Below, in pieces: positions 1 through 8,710 of a DNA stretch of 43,421 bases; position 1 is the stretch's first letter; each line of letters starts with the position of its first letter. Source of the stretch: an uncultured Neomegalonema sp. (GTDB lineage: Bacteria; Pseudomonadota; Alphaproteobacteria; Rhodobacterales; Rhodobacteraceae); the NCBI GenBank assembly GCA_937995735.1, contig CALKIZ010000062.1:1-43421 (forward strand), written 5' to 3'. Position numbers and translations under genes: made by a program. The notes beneath the pieces were generated by a model, which was not told where the DNA came from, did no database searches, and saw nothing but the letters and a program-made list of their open reading frames with translations.

Positions 1-137
1 TCCTCGCCCATGTCAGGCGTTACAACGCCACGCCACGTAAATGTCTCGACTATCAAACTCCTGCAGAGGTATTCTCGGCACTATCAAAAACGTTGCACTT
101 CAACCGTGACTCCATCTGCCCGCCTACGCGGGCATGA
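1..137 (+). CDS. IS30-family transposase, C-terminal end (cut by window edge)
   Basis: The open frame entering from the left edge (codons from base 3) reads LAHVRRYNATPRKCLDYQTP and continues AEVFSAL, the C-terminal signature of IS30-family DDE transposases (PRKCLxYxTPxEVF). The stop is TGA at 135-137. Only the last 44 codons are inside the window, so integrity of the rest is unknown. The DNA matches the minus-strand copy near 42.63-42.78 kb almost exactly: I see one difference (base 32) before the copies diverge at base 118. The last residues are encoded inside a hairpin (117-134). IS30 transposases cut and join IS ends; here the family is clear, but activity is not. Confidence 0.9.
   Translation, partial: LAHVRRYNATPRKCLDYQTPAEVFSALSKTLHFNRDSICPPTRA
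117..134. repeat. REP-like palindrome at the IS30 end (left copy)
   Basis: TGCCCGC-CTAC-GCGGGCA forms a 7-bp stem with a 4-base loop, followed by ATGAC, the flank seen in REP elements of many proteobacteria. The other IS30 copy carries TTCCCGC-GTAT-GCGGGAA at the same place (42632-42649, given on the plus strand). The differing stem bases compensate, so pairing is kept. Confidence 0.7.
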
Positions 138-335
138 CAGCGACTACGTGGCTTGCGTTTGGTGAGGGTGGACGCATTCGCTGCGCGGAACTTACCTTTG
201 TTGCCGAACTTTTCGGCTCTCAATGGTTTCGCTACGCTCAACCATTTGCCGCTGTGAGGTTTATGCTGGTGTTGAGGTCGAACGAATTCGCTGCGCGAAT
301 GCTTTTGCTTGACAAGCTCAAACTTTTCAACATAA
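138..335. repeat. Hairpin-rich intergenic repeats, no gene seen
   Basis: This stretch holds at least two related units, 157-205 and 272-318. Both are built around ATTCGCTGCGCG(A/G)A and followed by a CTTTTGCTTG- or CCTTTGTTG-like run. A third related unit lies at 42542-42590. Between the two local units is a separate hairpin, AATGGTT (222-228) with AACCATT (240-246). The reading frames through the region look like repeat translations, not genes. The family name of the repeat is unknown to me. Confidence 0.5.
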
Positions 336-389
336 ATGTTCTTATTTTGTTTTTATTCGAAAGATGACATGATCTGGAGCCTTGACCGC

Positions 390-1103
390 ATGACTGAAAA
401 CTACCGCCTTGCGCTGTTGCGTGTTGTGGCGGGGTTGTTTGTGTCTGTGGGGATGGCTTCGGATGATGCGGTTATCGAAAAGCTGCCAAGGCATGTCCGC
501 AATGCGGTTTTGCTGATTTTGCGGCCTGCGGAATCGGCTGCACGGCGCATTGCTGCGATTGTGGCGCGGGATATGGCTGTGCCTGAATATGTGGTTCCAC
601 CGAAACGAAACCGCACCAAGAATAAAGGCACGGGCGAAAAGCGGGGTTCGCGCGCGCCGCAATTTTGTTTGATTGATCCGCGCAAATATTTTCCTGAACT
701 GCATCCCAACCGTCGCAAACCGCGCCGAAAGCCCAAGGCGAGTGGCTCCACGGACCCGCATATTCAAGTGCGGATTGGCACGTTTGACGGCGAGCCTGAT
801 TTCATTCTTTGGTCGGAACCCAAAGCGGTTTTGACGCCAGACGATGAAGTTTCGGCCAAAGCTTTGTGCCGTCGGTTGTTGGCGCTGAAACTCGCGCTGG
901 AAGACATGCCGAAGCAAGCCAAGCGCTACGTCCGCGAAGTTGCCAAACGCAAGACCGCTGCGCCGGGGCCGAAAAGCGTCCCGCCTTTAAGGATGGGCTT
1001 GCCGCCGGGGTATCGGCGAAAGTATATCCACAAAGTCGATGAAATCCTATGGGATTGTCATTGTCTGATCCGGCACGAACCGCGCCCGCCGGATAAGGTT
1101 TGA
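390..1103 (+). CDS. Unrecognised basic protein, 237 aa
   Basis: I do not recognise the family. The protein starts MTENYRLALLRVVAGLF, a hydrophobic N-terminal stretch that could be a helix packed in a fold rather than a true membrane anchor. Around residues 67-125 it is strongly basic, with KRNRTKNKGTGEKRG and RRKPRRKPKASG-like runs, and it ends in another basic, proline-rich segment (PGYRRKYIHKVDEILWD). No Cys pairs, Walker motifs or helix-turn-helix are visible. In-frame ATGs at 336, 369 and 390 are possible; 390 gives the most compact protein, but none has a strong ribosome binding site. Codon use resembles the neighbouring core genes, which favours a real gene. Nucleic-acid binding is a guess from charge only. 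Confidence 0.65.
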   Translation: MTENYRLALLRVVAGLFVSVGMASDDAVIEKLPRHVRNAVLLILRPAESAARRIAAIVARDMAVPEYVVPPKRNRTKNKGTGEKRGSRAPQFCLIDPRKYFPELHPNRRKPRRKPKASGSTDPHIQVRIGTFDGEPDFILWSEPKAVLTPDDEVSAKALCRRLLALKLALEDMPKQAKRYVREVAKRKTAAPGPKSVPPLRMGLPPGYRRKYIHKVDEILWDCHCLIRHEPRPPDKV

Positions 1104-1280
1104 GTGCCTGAAAACCTCTCTTTTGGTATCTCTCTGACGTAAAACAGGGGGCGTATATCTGCGTTTTCCGCCATGCGCTTGTGCGAATTGCTGTTTGACT
1201 GTCGCTTGATGCTTTCCCTTCGTTGCCGACAGTTCTATGTTCTGCGCGACCCCATCTGGTGAGGGCACGGAGACTTGACT

Positions 1281-1544
1281 ATGAGCGATACAACTCTCGA
1301 TGCAGTGCGGGCCATTATTGCGGAACAGGCAATGATTGACGTGACCGAGGTGAAACCTGATTCCACGCTGTCTGATCTCGGGGTGGATTCGCTCGGTCTT
1401 GTCGAGATCGTCTTTGCGATTGAAGAGAAATTCGACGTGACGGTTCCGTTTAATGCCAATGATCCGGGTGCTTCTGAATTTGATATTTCTTCGGTTCAGG
1501 CCGCTGCGGATGGTGTGGATAAGCTGCGCACGGCACAAGCATGA
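1281..1544 (+). CDS. Acyl carrier protein (AcpXL-like)
   Basis: This is an 87-aa acyl carrier protein. The phosphopantetheine site is DLGVDSLGLVE with Ser37, followed by the typical EIVFAIEEKFDV helix. The residue after DSL is Gly, where ordinary AcpP has Asp or Glu. The longer C-terminal tail with KLRTAQA resembles AcpXL, the carrier for very-long-chain acyl groups of lipid A in Rhizobiales, more than housekeeping AcpP. I chose ATG 1281 because GGAG lies 8 bases upstream; TTG 1275 is the alternative. Its stop overlaps the start of the following ketoacyl synthase (ATGA), so the two are translationally coupled and probably work together on a special acyl chain. The exact product is inferred, not seen. 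Confidence 0.9.
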   Translation: MSDTTLDAVRAIIAEQAMIDVTEVKPDSTLSDLGVDSLGLVEIVFAIEEKFDVTVPFNANDPGASEFDISSVQAAADGVDKLRTAQA

Positions 1545-2761
1545 CGCAGCGCAGGGTCGTCGTGACCGGGCAGGGCGTTGTTTCTTCGCTTGGCTTGACG
1601 GCCTCCGCGCATATCGCCGCGCTGCGCGAAGGTAAATGCGGCATCGGCGCGATTGAGTTGATCCCGACTGAAAACCTGACCATCAAAATTGCTGCTGAAG
1701 CCAAGGGATTCAAAGGCGAAGACTATTTTGGCCGCAGTGAAATTGCACTGCGGGACCGCGTGACTCAGATGGCGACAGTGGCGGTCAAGGAAGCGATTTC
1801 TCAGTCCGGTGCAGTGTTTGACGGTGCGCTCGGCGAGCGGACGGCGACCATTCTCGGCACGTCGATGGGCGGCCAGCAAACACAGGATGAAAATTACCGG
1901 CTTGTCTATGGCGAGGGCAAAACGCGGGTTCATCCGTTTATCGTCCCGCGCTTAATGGCCAATGCTCCGGTGTCTTGGGTCAGCATGGACCATGGGCTGA
2001 AAGGTCCGGCCTATTCAATTTCAACTGCCTGTGCTTCGTCGAATCACGCCATCGGGCAAGCGTTTCACCTTATCCGATCCGGCGGCGCTGATGCCGCAGT
2101 GACCGGCGGCACGGAGAGCGGTTTGACCTGGGGGGTGCTGAAAGGCTGGGAAGGTTTGCGGGTGATGTCGAAGACCGCATGTCGACCCTTCTCCAAAAAC
2201 CGCGACGGCATGGTGCAAGGCGAGGGCGCGGCGATTCTGGTGCTTGAGGAACTGGAGACGGCCAAAGCGCGCGGGGCGGTTATTTTGGGTGAGATCGTCG
2301 GCTTTGGCAGCAGTGCGGATGCAGGCGACATCGTGCAACCCTCGCTTGATGGTGCAACGCGGGCGATGCGGGCCGCGCTGACCGATGGTGAGGTTGACCC
2401 GGCGAAGATTGCCTATGTGAATGCACATGGCACGGCGACGGCTATGAATGACCGTACGGAATGCGCGGCTCTCCGGGATGTTTTCGGGTCACATGCTGAA
2501 TCGCTGTCGGTGTCTTCGACCAAATCAGCGCATGGTCATTGCATCGGAGCGGCAGGCGCGCTGGAGATGGTTGCGACTCTCTCGGCTCTCGGCGGAACTG
2601 TCCCGCCGACGATTGGCTATGAAGAACCAGACCCGGACTGTAATCTGAATGTTGTTCCCAACGATCCGCAAACCCGCGACGTGCCGTATGCCATGTCGAA
2701 CTCGTTCGCGTTTGGCGGGTTGAATGCCGTCGTCGTCGTCAAGCGATGGGACGGGGTATGA
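1541..2761 (+). CDS. Beta-ketoacyl-ACP synthase (FabF-type)
   Basis: This 406-aa condensing enzyme would extend acyl-ACP by two carbons using malonyl-ACP. The catalytic set of elongating FabB/FabF-type synthases is present: Cys164 in STACASSNHA, His296 in VNAHGTAT, Lys328 and His333 in TKSAHGHCIG. The length is usual for the family. The start ATG lies inside the stop of the upstream acyl carrier gene (4-base overlap), pointing to a dedicated carrier/synthase pair. Main-pathway fabF normally sits beside fabD-fabG-acpP, so this is more likely a paralogue for a specialised fatty acid such as a very-long or modified lipid A chain. That role is an inference from context. Confidence 0.92.
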   Translation: MTQRRVVVTGQGVVSSLGLTASAHIAALREGKCGIGAIELIPTENLTIKIAAEAKGFKGEDYFGRSEIALRDRVTQMATVAVKEAISQSGAVFDGALGERTATILGTSMGGQQTQDENYRLVYGEGKTRVHPFIVPRLMANAPVSWVSMDHGLKGPAYSISTACASSNHAIGQAFHLIRSGGADAAVTGGTESGLTWGVLKGWEGLRVMSKTACRPFSKNRDGMVQGEGAAILVLEELETAKARGAVILGEIVGFGSSADAGDIVQPSLDGATRAMRAALTDGEVDPAKIAYVNAHGTATAMNDRTECAALRDVFGSHAESLSVSSTKSAHGHCIGAAGALEMVATLSALGGTVPPTIGYEEPDPDCNLNVVPNDPQTRDVPYAMSNSFAFGGLNAVVVVKRWDGV

Positions 2762-2765
2762 GCGC

Positions 2766-3347
2766 CTAAAATGAATCGAAGGCCGCCGTGAATCCTGTGA
2801 GAGATATGGGAACTTGTACCGGTTGCTCCGGTCCCCCGAAGATCACGATAAATGCGGTAGACCCTGCTTTCATGTTCGATAACAGCTCACCCGAAAGTGG
2901 AGCGCGCACAACACATCCGGCGTCGATGCAGCGCTCAAAAGGGGCGGCCTTTGCCGGTTGTTGATCGACTTTGAGGCCCAGCCCGCCCGGAAGGTAGACG
3001 CCCAGCGGCACAACGATCTCGGCAAAGGCTTCTATGGGTTGGCCGTTCTCGGCATTTAGTCCGCGCGGCTTGATGATGGTGAACACCGCATCAGCTGATT
3101 GCTGTGAGCGTCGATGCAGCTGTGTCATGACACAATCATTTTCGCGAACGCAGCGGATCTCCCAATTGCCATGGGTCGCGCGAAGGGTCGCGCCGGCGGG
3201 TTGAGCTGGTTGGGCATTGTAAGTCTCAGCGGGAAGAGGCTGCGCCTCCAGCGGAAGCGGTTGCGTCTCCAGCGGAAGCGGTTGCTGTTGGGCGAAGCCC
3301 GGCGTCGTCAGGCAAGCGAATATTACGATAAGAAAGCTGCGTATCAT
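2766..3347 (-). CDS. Invasion-associated locus B (IalB) family periplasmic protein
   Basis: This 193-aa protein has a signal peptide (MIRSFLIVIFACLTTPGFA) and a likely cleavage near residue 19. A repetitive proline/glutamine segment follows, with three near-copies of QPLPLET at residues 23-42. The IalB domain begins near residue 57 (THGNWEIRC), with the paired cysteines Cys66 and Cys72 and later ERCIDAGC, which probably form disulfides. IalB proteins are periplasmic or envelope proteins widespread in alphaproteobacteria; outside Bartonella their role is mostly unknown. ATG 3347 is preceded by GGAGAT at good spacing; a longer frame upstream has no such support. The DNA of the proline-rich part holds a 21-base tandem repeat (3246-3287). 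Confidence 0.88.
   Translation of the reverse strand: MIRSFLIVIFACLTTPGFAQQQPLPLETQPLPLEAQPLPAETYNAQPAQPAGATLRATHGNWEIRCVRENDCVMTQLHRRSQQSADAVFTIIKPRGLNAENGQPIEAFAEIVVPLGVYLPGGLGLKVDQQPAKAAPFERCIDAGCVVRAPLSGELLSNMKAGSTAFIVIFGGPEQPVQVPISLTGFTAAFDSF
3246..3287. repeat. 21-bp tandem repeat inside the IalB gene
   Basis: CTCCAGCGGAAGCGGTTGCG occurs at 3246-3265 and again at 3267-3286, with a degenerate third unit before it. Each unit encodes seven residues (QPLPLE plus T or A). Slippage could change the linker length without breaking the frame. Confidence 0.85.
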
Positions 3348-3419
3348 GGTGATCTCCAACGGTACACTTAAGGCAGAGGTAGCAACGCCCACCCTAAGTG
3401 CAATGCACGATGCCGTTGG

Positions 3420-3929
3420 TTAGCCGCTTGCAAAGGCAGATTTGAGGCGCTGGTGCGACGCATGGACCGGGTTGCTAGGTTGCTCGCTAGTAACCGGGTC
3501 GCCAAAGATATTCAGCACAACCCCACTCTTGCTGGCCTTGGGTTTTGCGCTTGTGGTCTGGACCGTTTCAGCGATCAACATATCCAGCTTTTTAATCCGC
3601 GTGTGAAGACGATCAACCGTGTTCGCATACTCGCGCAAACCGGCGCTGAGAGCTTCTTGATTAATGCCGACAATCGACACCGGCTCTCCCAGAGGTTCAG
3701 GGCTTTCGTTGCCCGATGTGCCCATCTGCCCGCTGAGCCAGTTAAAAATTTCCATTAACATCCAGTCGATTCGAGTTAACGCCATTGCGGCATCAGTGAC
3801 GCGGCACGCTTCGTCTGCATGATTGGTGGACAAATCGAGCAGATCGATTGTCTCGTGCATCATGTGACGCAGAATTCTGGCATCCAAGCGCGGAGCCTTC
3901 GCTGTCGCTCGTTTTATATCGTCGTGCAT
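3420..3929 (-). CDS. Unrecognised helical protein, possibly DUF1465/RcdA-like
   Basis: This 169-aa protein is predicted mostly helical and has no signal peptide. The segment ALTRIDWMLMEIFNWLSGQ around residues 50-68, and the later REYANTVDRLHTRIKKLDML around 119-138, resemble the layout of DUF1465 proteins (RcdA, an adaptor for regulated CtrA degradation in Caulobacter): a helix ending in MxxxxxWLL, then LxxRIxxLD. Length also fits (about 170 aa). The match is weak and could be chance; otherwise it is hypothetical. ATG 3929 follows GGGGGA at suitable spacing. The next gene upstream on this strand resembles a degenerate response-regulator domain. Confidence 0.6.
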   Translation of the reverse strand: MHDDIKRATAKAPRLDARILRHMMHETIDLLDLSTNHADEACRVTDAAMALTRIDWMLMEIFNWLSGQMGTSGNESPEPLGEPVSIVGINQEALSAGLREYANTVDRLHTRIKKLDMLIAETVQTTSAKPKASKSGVVLNIFGDPVTSEQPSNPVHASHQRLKSAFASG

Positions 3930-4118
3930 CGAAATCCCCCGATTTCATTATCTGGGGGAGACAATACCGCAATGCACTTAAGGAAGTCTGGCAAATAGAG
4001 ACAATAGTCTATACTTTACAACGTTCTAAACTCAAAAACATTGTTAAAATTAGTTTTATGGCATTCCGCGCGCGGGACGCGGTGAAAGTTTCATTTGATT
4101 TTTCAAGGCAGTAAGCCC

Positions 4119-4601
4119 TCAGGGTGTTGCGAGTCTGCGTTTAAGAGCAGGAAAACCGGCGAGCGTTTTTTGCAGAGCTACCCCCGACCGCGAAACACGT
4201 TCCGCCAAAGTTGCCGGCCCTTCAAGGGATAGTAAAATACGTGTCCGCAAAGCGTTTAAATTCAGCGGATTTGTAGGAATAAGATGAGTGTTGCCGGCTT
4301 TGTGGCACAGGGAAATCCGTGTGCGCGTTACATCATCCGACAGTAACAGGAGGGACGGCCCCGATCCACCGAGGACAATTCTCTCAAGTGCGATAGCTTC
4401 GCCGCCTTCATCCCATGGACAAATGAAAAGTTTTACTTTGTCAGGTAAAACCTTTGCGGAAGGCTCGTAAAATCCGGGAAACGCGGCGGCGATTGTAGGA
4501 AAGTTACCGACTTTGATCCCGGTAGAGGCGTTGATTAGTAACGCAAGTGTCCGACGACGACTTTCATCCGAGTCGATTATGATGACAGGAGAATGTGTCA
4601 C
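4119..4601 (-). CDS. Degenerate receiver-like protein
   Basis: About 160 aa. The start, HSPVIIIDSDESRRRTLALL, has the beta strand plus acidic patch of a response-regulator receiver domain, and SLLLLSDDVTRTRI followed by HLIPTNPLNLNAL has the shape of its fourth and fifth strands. The usual switch lysine before the cis-proline is replaced by Asn (TNP), and the segment where the phosphorylated Asp normally sits reads LFICPWDEGG. It may therefore be a pseudo-receiver that is not phosphorylated. The start is uncertain: GTG 4601 has AAGG 8 bases upstream, and GTG 4610 is the alternative. Its target, if any, is unknown. Confidence 0.6.
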   Translation of the reverse strand: MTHSPVIIIDSDESRRRTLALLINASTGIKVGNFPTIAAAFPGFYEPSAKVLPDKVKLFICPWDEGGEAIALERIVLGGSGPSLLLLSDDVTRTRISLCHKAGNTHLIPTNPLNLNALRTRILLSLEGPATLAERVSRSGVALQKTLAGFPALKRRLATP

Positions 4602-4610
4602 GAAATACAC

Positions 4611-5035
4611 CTTAAGATAGTTTTTTACTTAGCATGATCTATCTGAGGTTATTGTATCCCGACGTGGTTAATTATTTATAAATAGACCATGCAAACGAAG
4701 TTTTCCTGACAGTGTTTTAAAAATAAAACGCTTCTCGAGTTGCCCCCAATTTGATCCCCAAGTTTCTCTGAATTAGTTGTGAAAAACGACTTGCGGTTTC
4801 CTCTGTAGATGACCTATCAATAGCGCACTATGGGGAGTGGCAACGCTATATCTAGTGGATTTTAGGGTGTTTTTAACGAATCCCTCCGCCGGCTGAGTGA
4901 TTGTATTGTAGAAAAATCGCGATGATGCTGAACTGTCTCGCAGCAATGCGGGCGACCAGTATTATCGATATATAGAGCGCGTAGCTGGCGTCGGGCACCA
5001 GTAAACACAGCGCCGAGATTGAGGGAGTTAGTGAC
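4611..5035. other. Long leader/promoter region upstream of nrdJ
   Basis: I see no gene in these 425 bases. The left half is AT-rich and probably holds the promoter of the minus-strand receiver-like gene. The right half holds a good NrdR box (4843-4858), leaving about 180 bases between box and nrdJ start, longer than a simple leader. A canonical cobalamin riboswitch was looked for and not found. GAGGGAG at 5021-5027 is the nrdJ ribosome binding site. Confidence 0.6.
4843..4858. promoter_or_regulatory. Predicted NrdR box upstream of nrdJ
   Basis: ACGCTATATCTAGTGG matches the NrdR consensus ACACWATATATWGTGT at 13 of 16 positions. A second, weaker palindrome (CACTAT-GGGG-AGTG, 4826-4839) lies just before it. 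NrdR represses ribonucleotide reductase genes when deoxynucleotides are plentiful. The usual pair of boxes about 31 bp apart is not clearly present: here the centres are 18 bp apart. The call therefore rests mainly on the single good site. Confidence 0.55.
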
Positions 5036-8000
5036 ATGAAAATCGAGCGTTTGGATACTGTTGCCGAGGAAAGTGCGTATGACGGGATTTCGTTCAAGCT
5101 GACCGCCAGCGAGATCCGCAATCCTGACGGGTCTGTCGTGTTCCGTCTTGATAACGTCGAAGCACCTGAACAATGGTCGCAGGTTGCCTGTGACGTTTTG
5201 GCCCAGAAATATTTTCGCAAAGCAGGTGTTCCCGCAAAGTTGAAGCCTGTGCGTGAAGCCGGTGTCCCACAATGGTTGTGGCGTTCCGAGGCAGATAAGA
5301 AAGCGCTGGCGAAGCTGCCCGAAGACGAACAGATGGGCGGTGAAACGACCGCGAAACAAGTTTTTGATCGCCTTGCCGGAACTTGGACATACTGGGGATG
5401 GAAAGGCGGTTACTTTACTGCCGAAGCCGACGCGAAAGCCTATTTCGACGAGATGCGCCGGATGCTGGCCCTGCAAAAGTCTGCGCCGAACTCGCCGCAA
5501 TGGTTCAATACGGGGTTGCATTGGGCATACGGTATCGATGGTCCTTCACAAGGTCACTTTTATGTAGACTATAAGACTGGGAAGATGGTGCGCGCTTCGT
5601 CCAGTTACGAGCATCCACAACCGCACGCTTGTTTCATCCAGTCGGTACAAGATGATTTGGTGAATGAGGGTGGTATTATGGACCTTTGGGTCCGTGAAGC
5701 ACGCCTCTTTAAATACGGTTCCGGCACGGGGACAAACTTTTCGTCGATTCGCGGTGATGGCGAGCCGCTTTCCGGTGGTGGTCGATCTTCCGGTTTGATG
5801 AGCTTTCTCAAGATTGGTGATCGCGCAGCGGGTGCGATTAAATCAGGTGGCACAACACGCCGTGCGGCGAAGATGGTCATTGTTGATGCGGACCATCCCG
5901 ACATCGAGACTTTCGTAGACTGGAAGGTTATCGAAGAGCAGAAAGTTGCCGCATTGGTCGCAGGCTCGAAACTGCATGAGCAACACCTCAATGCCGTGAT
6001 GGAAGCGGTCAAGACATGGGATGGGTCCGAAGACGACGCTTACGATCCGAAAAAGAATGCCGCGCTTAAGCAAGTCATTAAATCGGCGCGCAAAGTTCAC
6101 ATTCCAGAAAATTATATCCAGCGTGTGCTTCAATACGCCCGCCAAGGATATTCCAGCATTGAGTTTCCTACCTATGGTCTTGACTGGGATTCAGATGCTT
6201 ATCTGTCCGTTGCCGGTCAAAACGCGAATAACTCGATCCGTGTGAAAGATGAGTTTCTAACGGCGGTACAAGAAGACCGCGATTGGGATCTGATTGGCCG
6301 CAAGGACGGCTCTGTTCACCGCACGATCCAAGCAAAAGGCCTGTGGGATAAAGTTTGTCATGCTGCGTGGTCCTGTGCTGATCCGGGTATTCAGTATCAT
6401 GACACAGTGAATGACTGGCACACTTGCCCGAATAGTGGCGAGATTCGCGGATCGAACCCGTGTTCGGAATACATGTTCCTTGATGACACGGCGTGTAACC
6501 TCGCATCACTGAACCTTCTTGCCTTTATGAAGAAAGACGGTCGCTTTGATCTGGCGGCTTATGAACATGCGGTTCGCCTGTGGACGGTGACATTGGAAAT
6601 CAGCGTTTTGATGGCGCAGTTCCCGTCAGAATCTATCGCTCAAGGCAGCTATGATTTCCGCACGCTCGGTTTGGGCTATGCCAATATCGGCGGGTTGTTG
6701 ATGACGATGGGTCTTAGCTATGACTCAGATGAAGGCCGTGCGCTCTGCGGTGCACTGTCTGCGGTTCTGACAGGTGTATCCTATGCGACCTCGGCTGAGA
6801 TGGCCGGAGAGCTGGGTGCATTCCCACGCTATGAGGAAAACGCCGACGAGATGCTGCGCGTGATGCGCAATCACCGCCGCGCAGCCAAAGGCCAAACCTC
6901 AGGATACGAAAAGCTGCGGACGTCGCCGGTTCCACTCGATCACCATAACTGTCCTGACCAGCGGTTGGTCAAAGCGGCGGCGAAGGCTTGGGATTTGGCG
7001 GTCAAGCTGGGCGAGAAGCACGGCTATCGTAATGCGCAGTCTTCGGTGGTTGCACCAACGGGCACAATCGGCCTTGTGATGGATTGCGATACCACGGGCA
7101 TCGAGCCAGATTTTGCCTTGGTGAAGTTCAAAAAGCTCGCCGGGGGCGGTTACTTCAAAATCATCAACCGTGCTGTGCCATCGGCGTTGAAGTCTCTCGG
7201 TTACGATTCGGATCAGACTCTTGAGATCGTTGATTATGCGGTCGGTCGCGGCACGCTGAAAGACGCGCCCGGCGTTGACCACGAGGCACTGAAGACCAAA
7301 GGCTTTGAAGAGGCGCAACTTGCGGCGGTCGAGTCTGGCCTGCCGACAGCGTTCGACATTCGCTTTGCTTTCAACCAATGGACCCTTGGCGAAGAGTTCT
7401 GCATAAAGACGCTCGGGCTTGACCCTGTAGCGATGATGGACCCGAATTTTGATCTGTTGCGCGCGATTGGGTTCTCAAAAACCGAAGTGGAAGCAGCAAA
7501 CCTTTATGCATGTGGAGCCATGACGCTGGAGGGTGCGCCGCACCTGTCTGATGATCATCTGCCGGTCTTTGATTGCGCGAACCCATGCGGAAAAATCGGT
7601 AAGCGTTATCTGGCTTGGGAGAGCCACATTAAGATGATGGCGGCGGCGCAGCCGTTTATCTCTGGTGCGATCTCCAAGACGATCAACATGCCGAATGATG
7701 CCTCCATCGACGATTGTAATGATGCCTATATGATGTCGTGGCGTCTGGGCCTTAAAGCCAATGCGCTTTACCGAGATGGATCGAAACTCTCGCAGCCGCT
7801 TTCGACGCAGCTTCTCAGTGATGAAGAAGACGAAAGCGATTTACAGGACGCTATCGGGGCCGATCTGCCATCCGGTGTGCGGGCGGAAGCCCTCGCTGAA
7901 CGGATTGTCGAAAAGATCGTTTATCGCGATGTCGCCAAGCGTGAGCGCGAGAAACTCCCTCAACGCCGCAAAGGGTATACGCAAAAGGCCATCGTTGGTG

Positions 8001-8710
8001 GCCACAAAGTCTATCTGCGGACGGGCGAATATGAAGACGGGCGTCTCGGCGAAATCTTCATCGATATGCATAAAGAGGGTGCGGCCTTCCGTGCGATGAT
8101 GAATAACTTCGCCATCGCGGTGTCTCTGGCGCTGCAATATGGTGTCCCGCTGGATGAGTTTGTCGAAGCGTTCACGTTTACGCGGTTTGAGCCTGCGGGG
8201 CAGGTTCAGGGGAATGACTCGATCAAAAACGCGACGTCGATCCTCGATTATATCTTCCGCGAATTGGCGGTTAGTTATGTAGACCGTTCGGATCTTGCCC
8301 ATGTGGGCACGGATGGTGTTCGCTTTGATGAATTGGGTGGCGGTGAAGGCGAGGGCGGCAATGCACCGAACTCCGTCGAAGCCAAGACTGCAAGTCCGGC
8401 GCTTGATATGGTCAAGCAACTCGCATCCGTCGGGTATCTGCGTAAGCACCTGCCTAAAGAGTTCTCTGACTTTTCCGGTGAACTCGCGGTTGAAAGTGTC
8501 AGCCCGTCGGCACAAGGGGCCAGCCCGGTTGCCGAACGTGCAGCGGCGGCAACGGCGTCGGTCGGTTCGATGGTCCTCGACAAAGTGGCTGAGGCCCGCA
8601 TGAAAGGTTTTGAAGGGGATGCCTGCGGAGAGTGTGGAAACTTTACGCTGGTCCGCAACGGGGCTTGCTTAAAGTGCAACACTTGCGGCGGGACAAGCGG
8701 GTGTAGCTAG
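5036..8710 (+). CDS. nrdJ: Vitamin B12-dependent (class II) ribonucleotide reductase
   Basis: This 1224-aa enzyme reduces ribonucleotides to deoxyribonucleotides using adenosylcobalamin as radical source. The active site NPCSEY is at residues 474-479, with thiyl Cys476 and neighbours Asn474 and Glu478. The redox cysteine pair is Cys199 ([11 protein letters not shown]) and Cys487 ([11 protein letters not shown]). Glycine-rich substrate-loop sequence is seen at [13 protein letters not shown]. The C-terminus, [17 protein letters not shown] followed by NTCGGTSGC, is the usual cysteine tail that reloads the active site. Length is normal for the large alphaproteobacterial form and no intein is seen. 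GAGGGAG lies 8 bases before ATG 5036. It is a single-gene unit with an upstream NrdR-like box and a strong terminator behind it. Confidence 0.97.
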   Translation: MKIERLDTVAEESAYDGISFKLTASEIRNPDGSVVFRLDNVEAPEQWSQVACDVLAQKYFRKAGVPAKLKPVREAGVPQWLWRSEADKKALAKLPEDEQMGGETTAKQVFDRLAGTWTYWGWKGGYFTAEADAKAYFDEMRRMLALQKSAPNSPQWFNTGLHWAYGIDGPSQGHFYVDYKTGKMVRASSSYEHPQPHACFIQSVQDDLVNEGGIMDLWVREARLFKYGSGTGTNFSSIRGDGEPLSGGGRSSGLMSFLKIGDRAAGAIKSGGTTRRAAKMVIVDADHPDIETFVDWKVIEEQKVAALVAGSKLHEQHLNAVMEAVKTWDGSEDDAYDPKKNAALKQVIKSARKVHIPENYIQRVLQYARQGYSSIEFPTYGLDWDSDAYLSVAGQNANNSIRVKDEFLTAVQEDRDWDLIGRKDGSVHRTIQAKGLWDKVCHAAWSCADPGIQYHDTVNDWHTCPNSGEIRGSNPCSEYMFLDDTACNLASLNLLAFMKKDGRFDLAAYEHAVRLWTVTLEISVLMAQFPSESIAQGSYDFRTLGLGYANIGGLLMTMGLSYDSDEGRALCGALSAVLTGVSYATSAEMAGELGAFPRYEENADEMLRVMRNHRRAAKGQTSGYEKLRTSPVPLDHHNCPDQRLVKAAAKAWDLAVKLGEKHGYRNAQSSVVAPTGTIGLVMDCDTTGIEPDFALVKFKKLAGGGYFKIINRAVPSALKSLGYDSDQTLEIVDYAVGRGTLKDAPGVDHEALKTKGFEEAQLAAVESGLPTAFDIRFAFNQWTLGEEFCIKTLGLDPVAMMDPNFDLLRAIGFSKTEVEAANLYACGAMTLEGAPHLSDDHLPVFDCANPCGKIGKRYLAWESHIKMMAAAQPFISGAISKTINMPNDASIDDCNDAYMMSWRLGLKANALYRDGSKLSQPLSTQLLSDEEDESDLQDAIGADLPSGVRAEALAERIVEKIVYRDVAKREREKLPQRRKGYTQKAIVGGHKVYLRTGEYEDGRLGEIFIDMHKEGAAFRAMMNNFAIAVSLALQYGVPLDEFVEAFTFTRFEPAGQVQGNDSIKNATSILDYIFRELAVSYVDRSDLAHVGTDGVRFDELGGGEGEGGNAPNSVEAKTASPALDMVKQLASVGYLRKHLPKEFSDFSGELAVESVSPSAQGASPVAERAAAATASVGSMVLDKVAEARMKGFEGDACGECGNFTLVRNGACLKCNTCGGTSGCS

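Noticed and set aside
4860-5035. Cobalamin riboswitch upstream of the B12-dependent reductase
   Set aside because: The region has no B12 box (AGYCAGGAGACCTGCC-like) and no matching core. GCGGGCGACCAG near 4947 is only a vague resemblance.
5036-8710. Intein in nrdJ
   Set aside because: Length and motif order are those of an uninterrupted alphaproteobacterial NrdJ; no splice motifs were seen.
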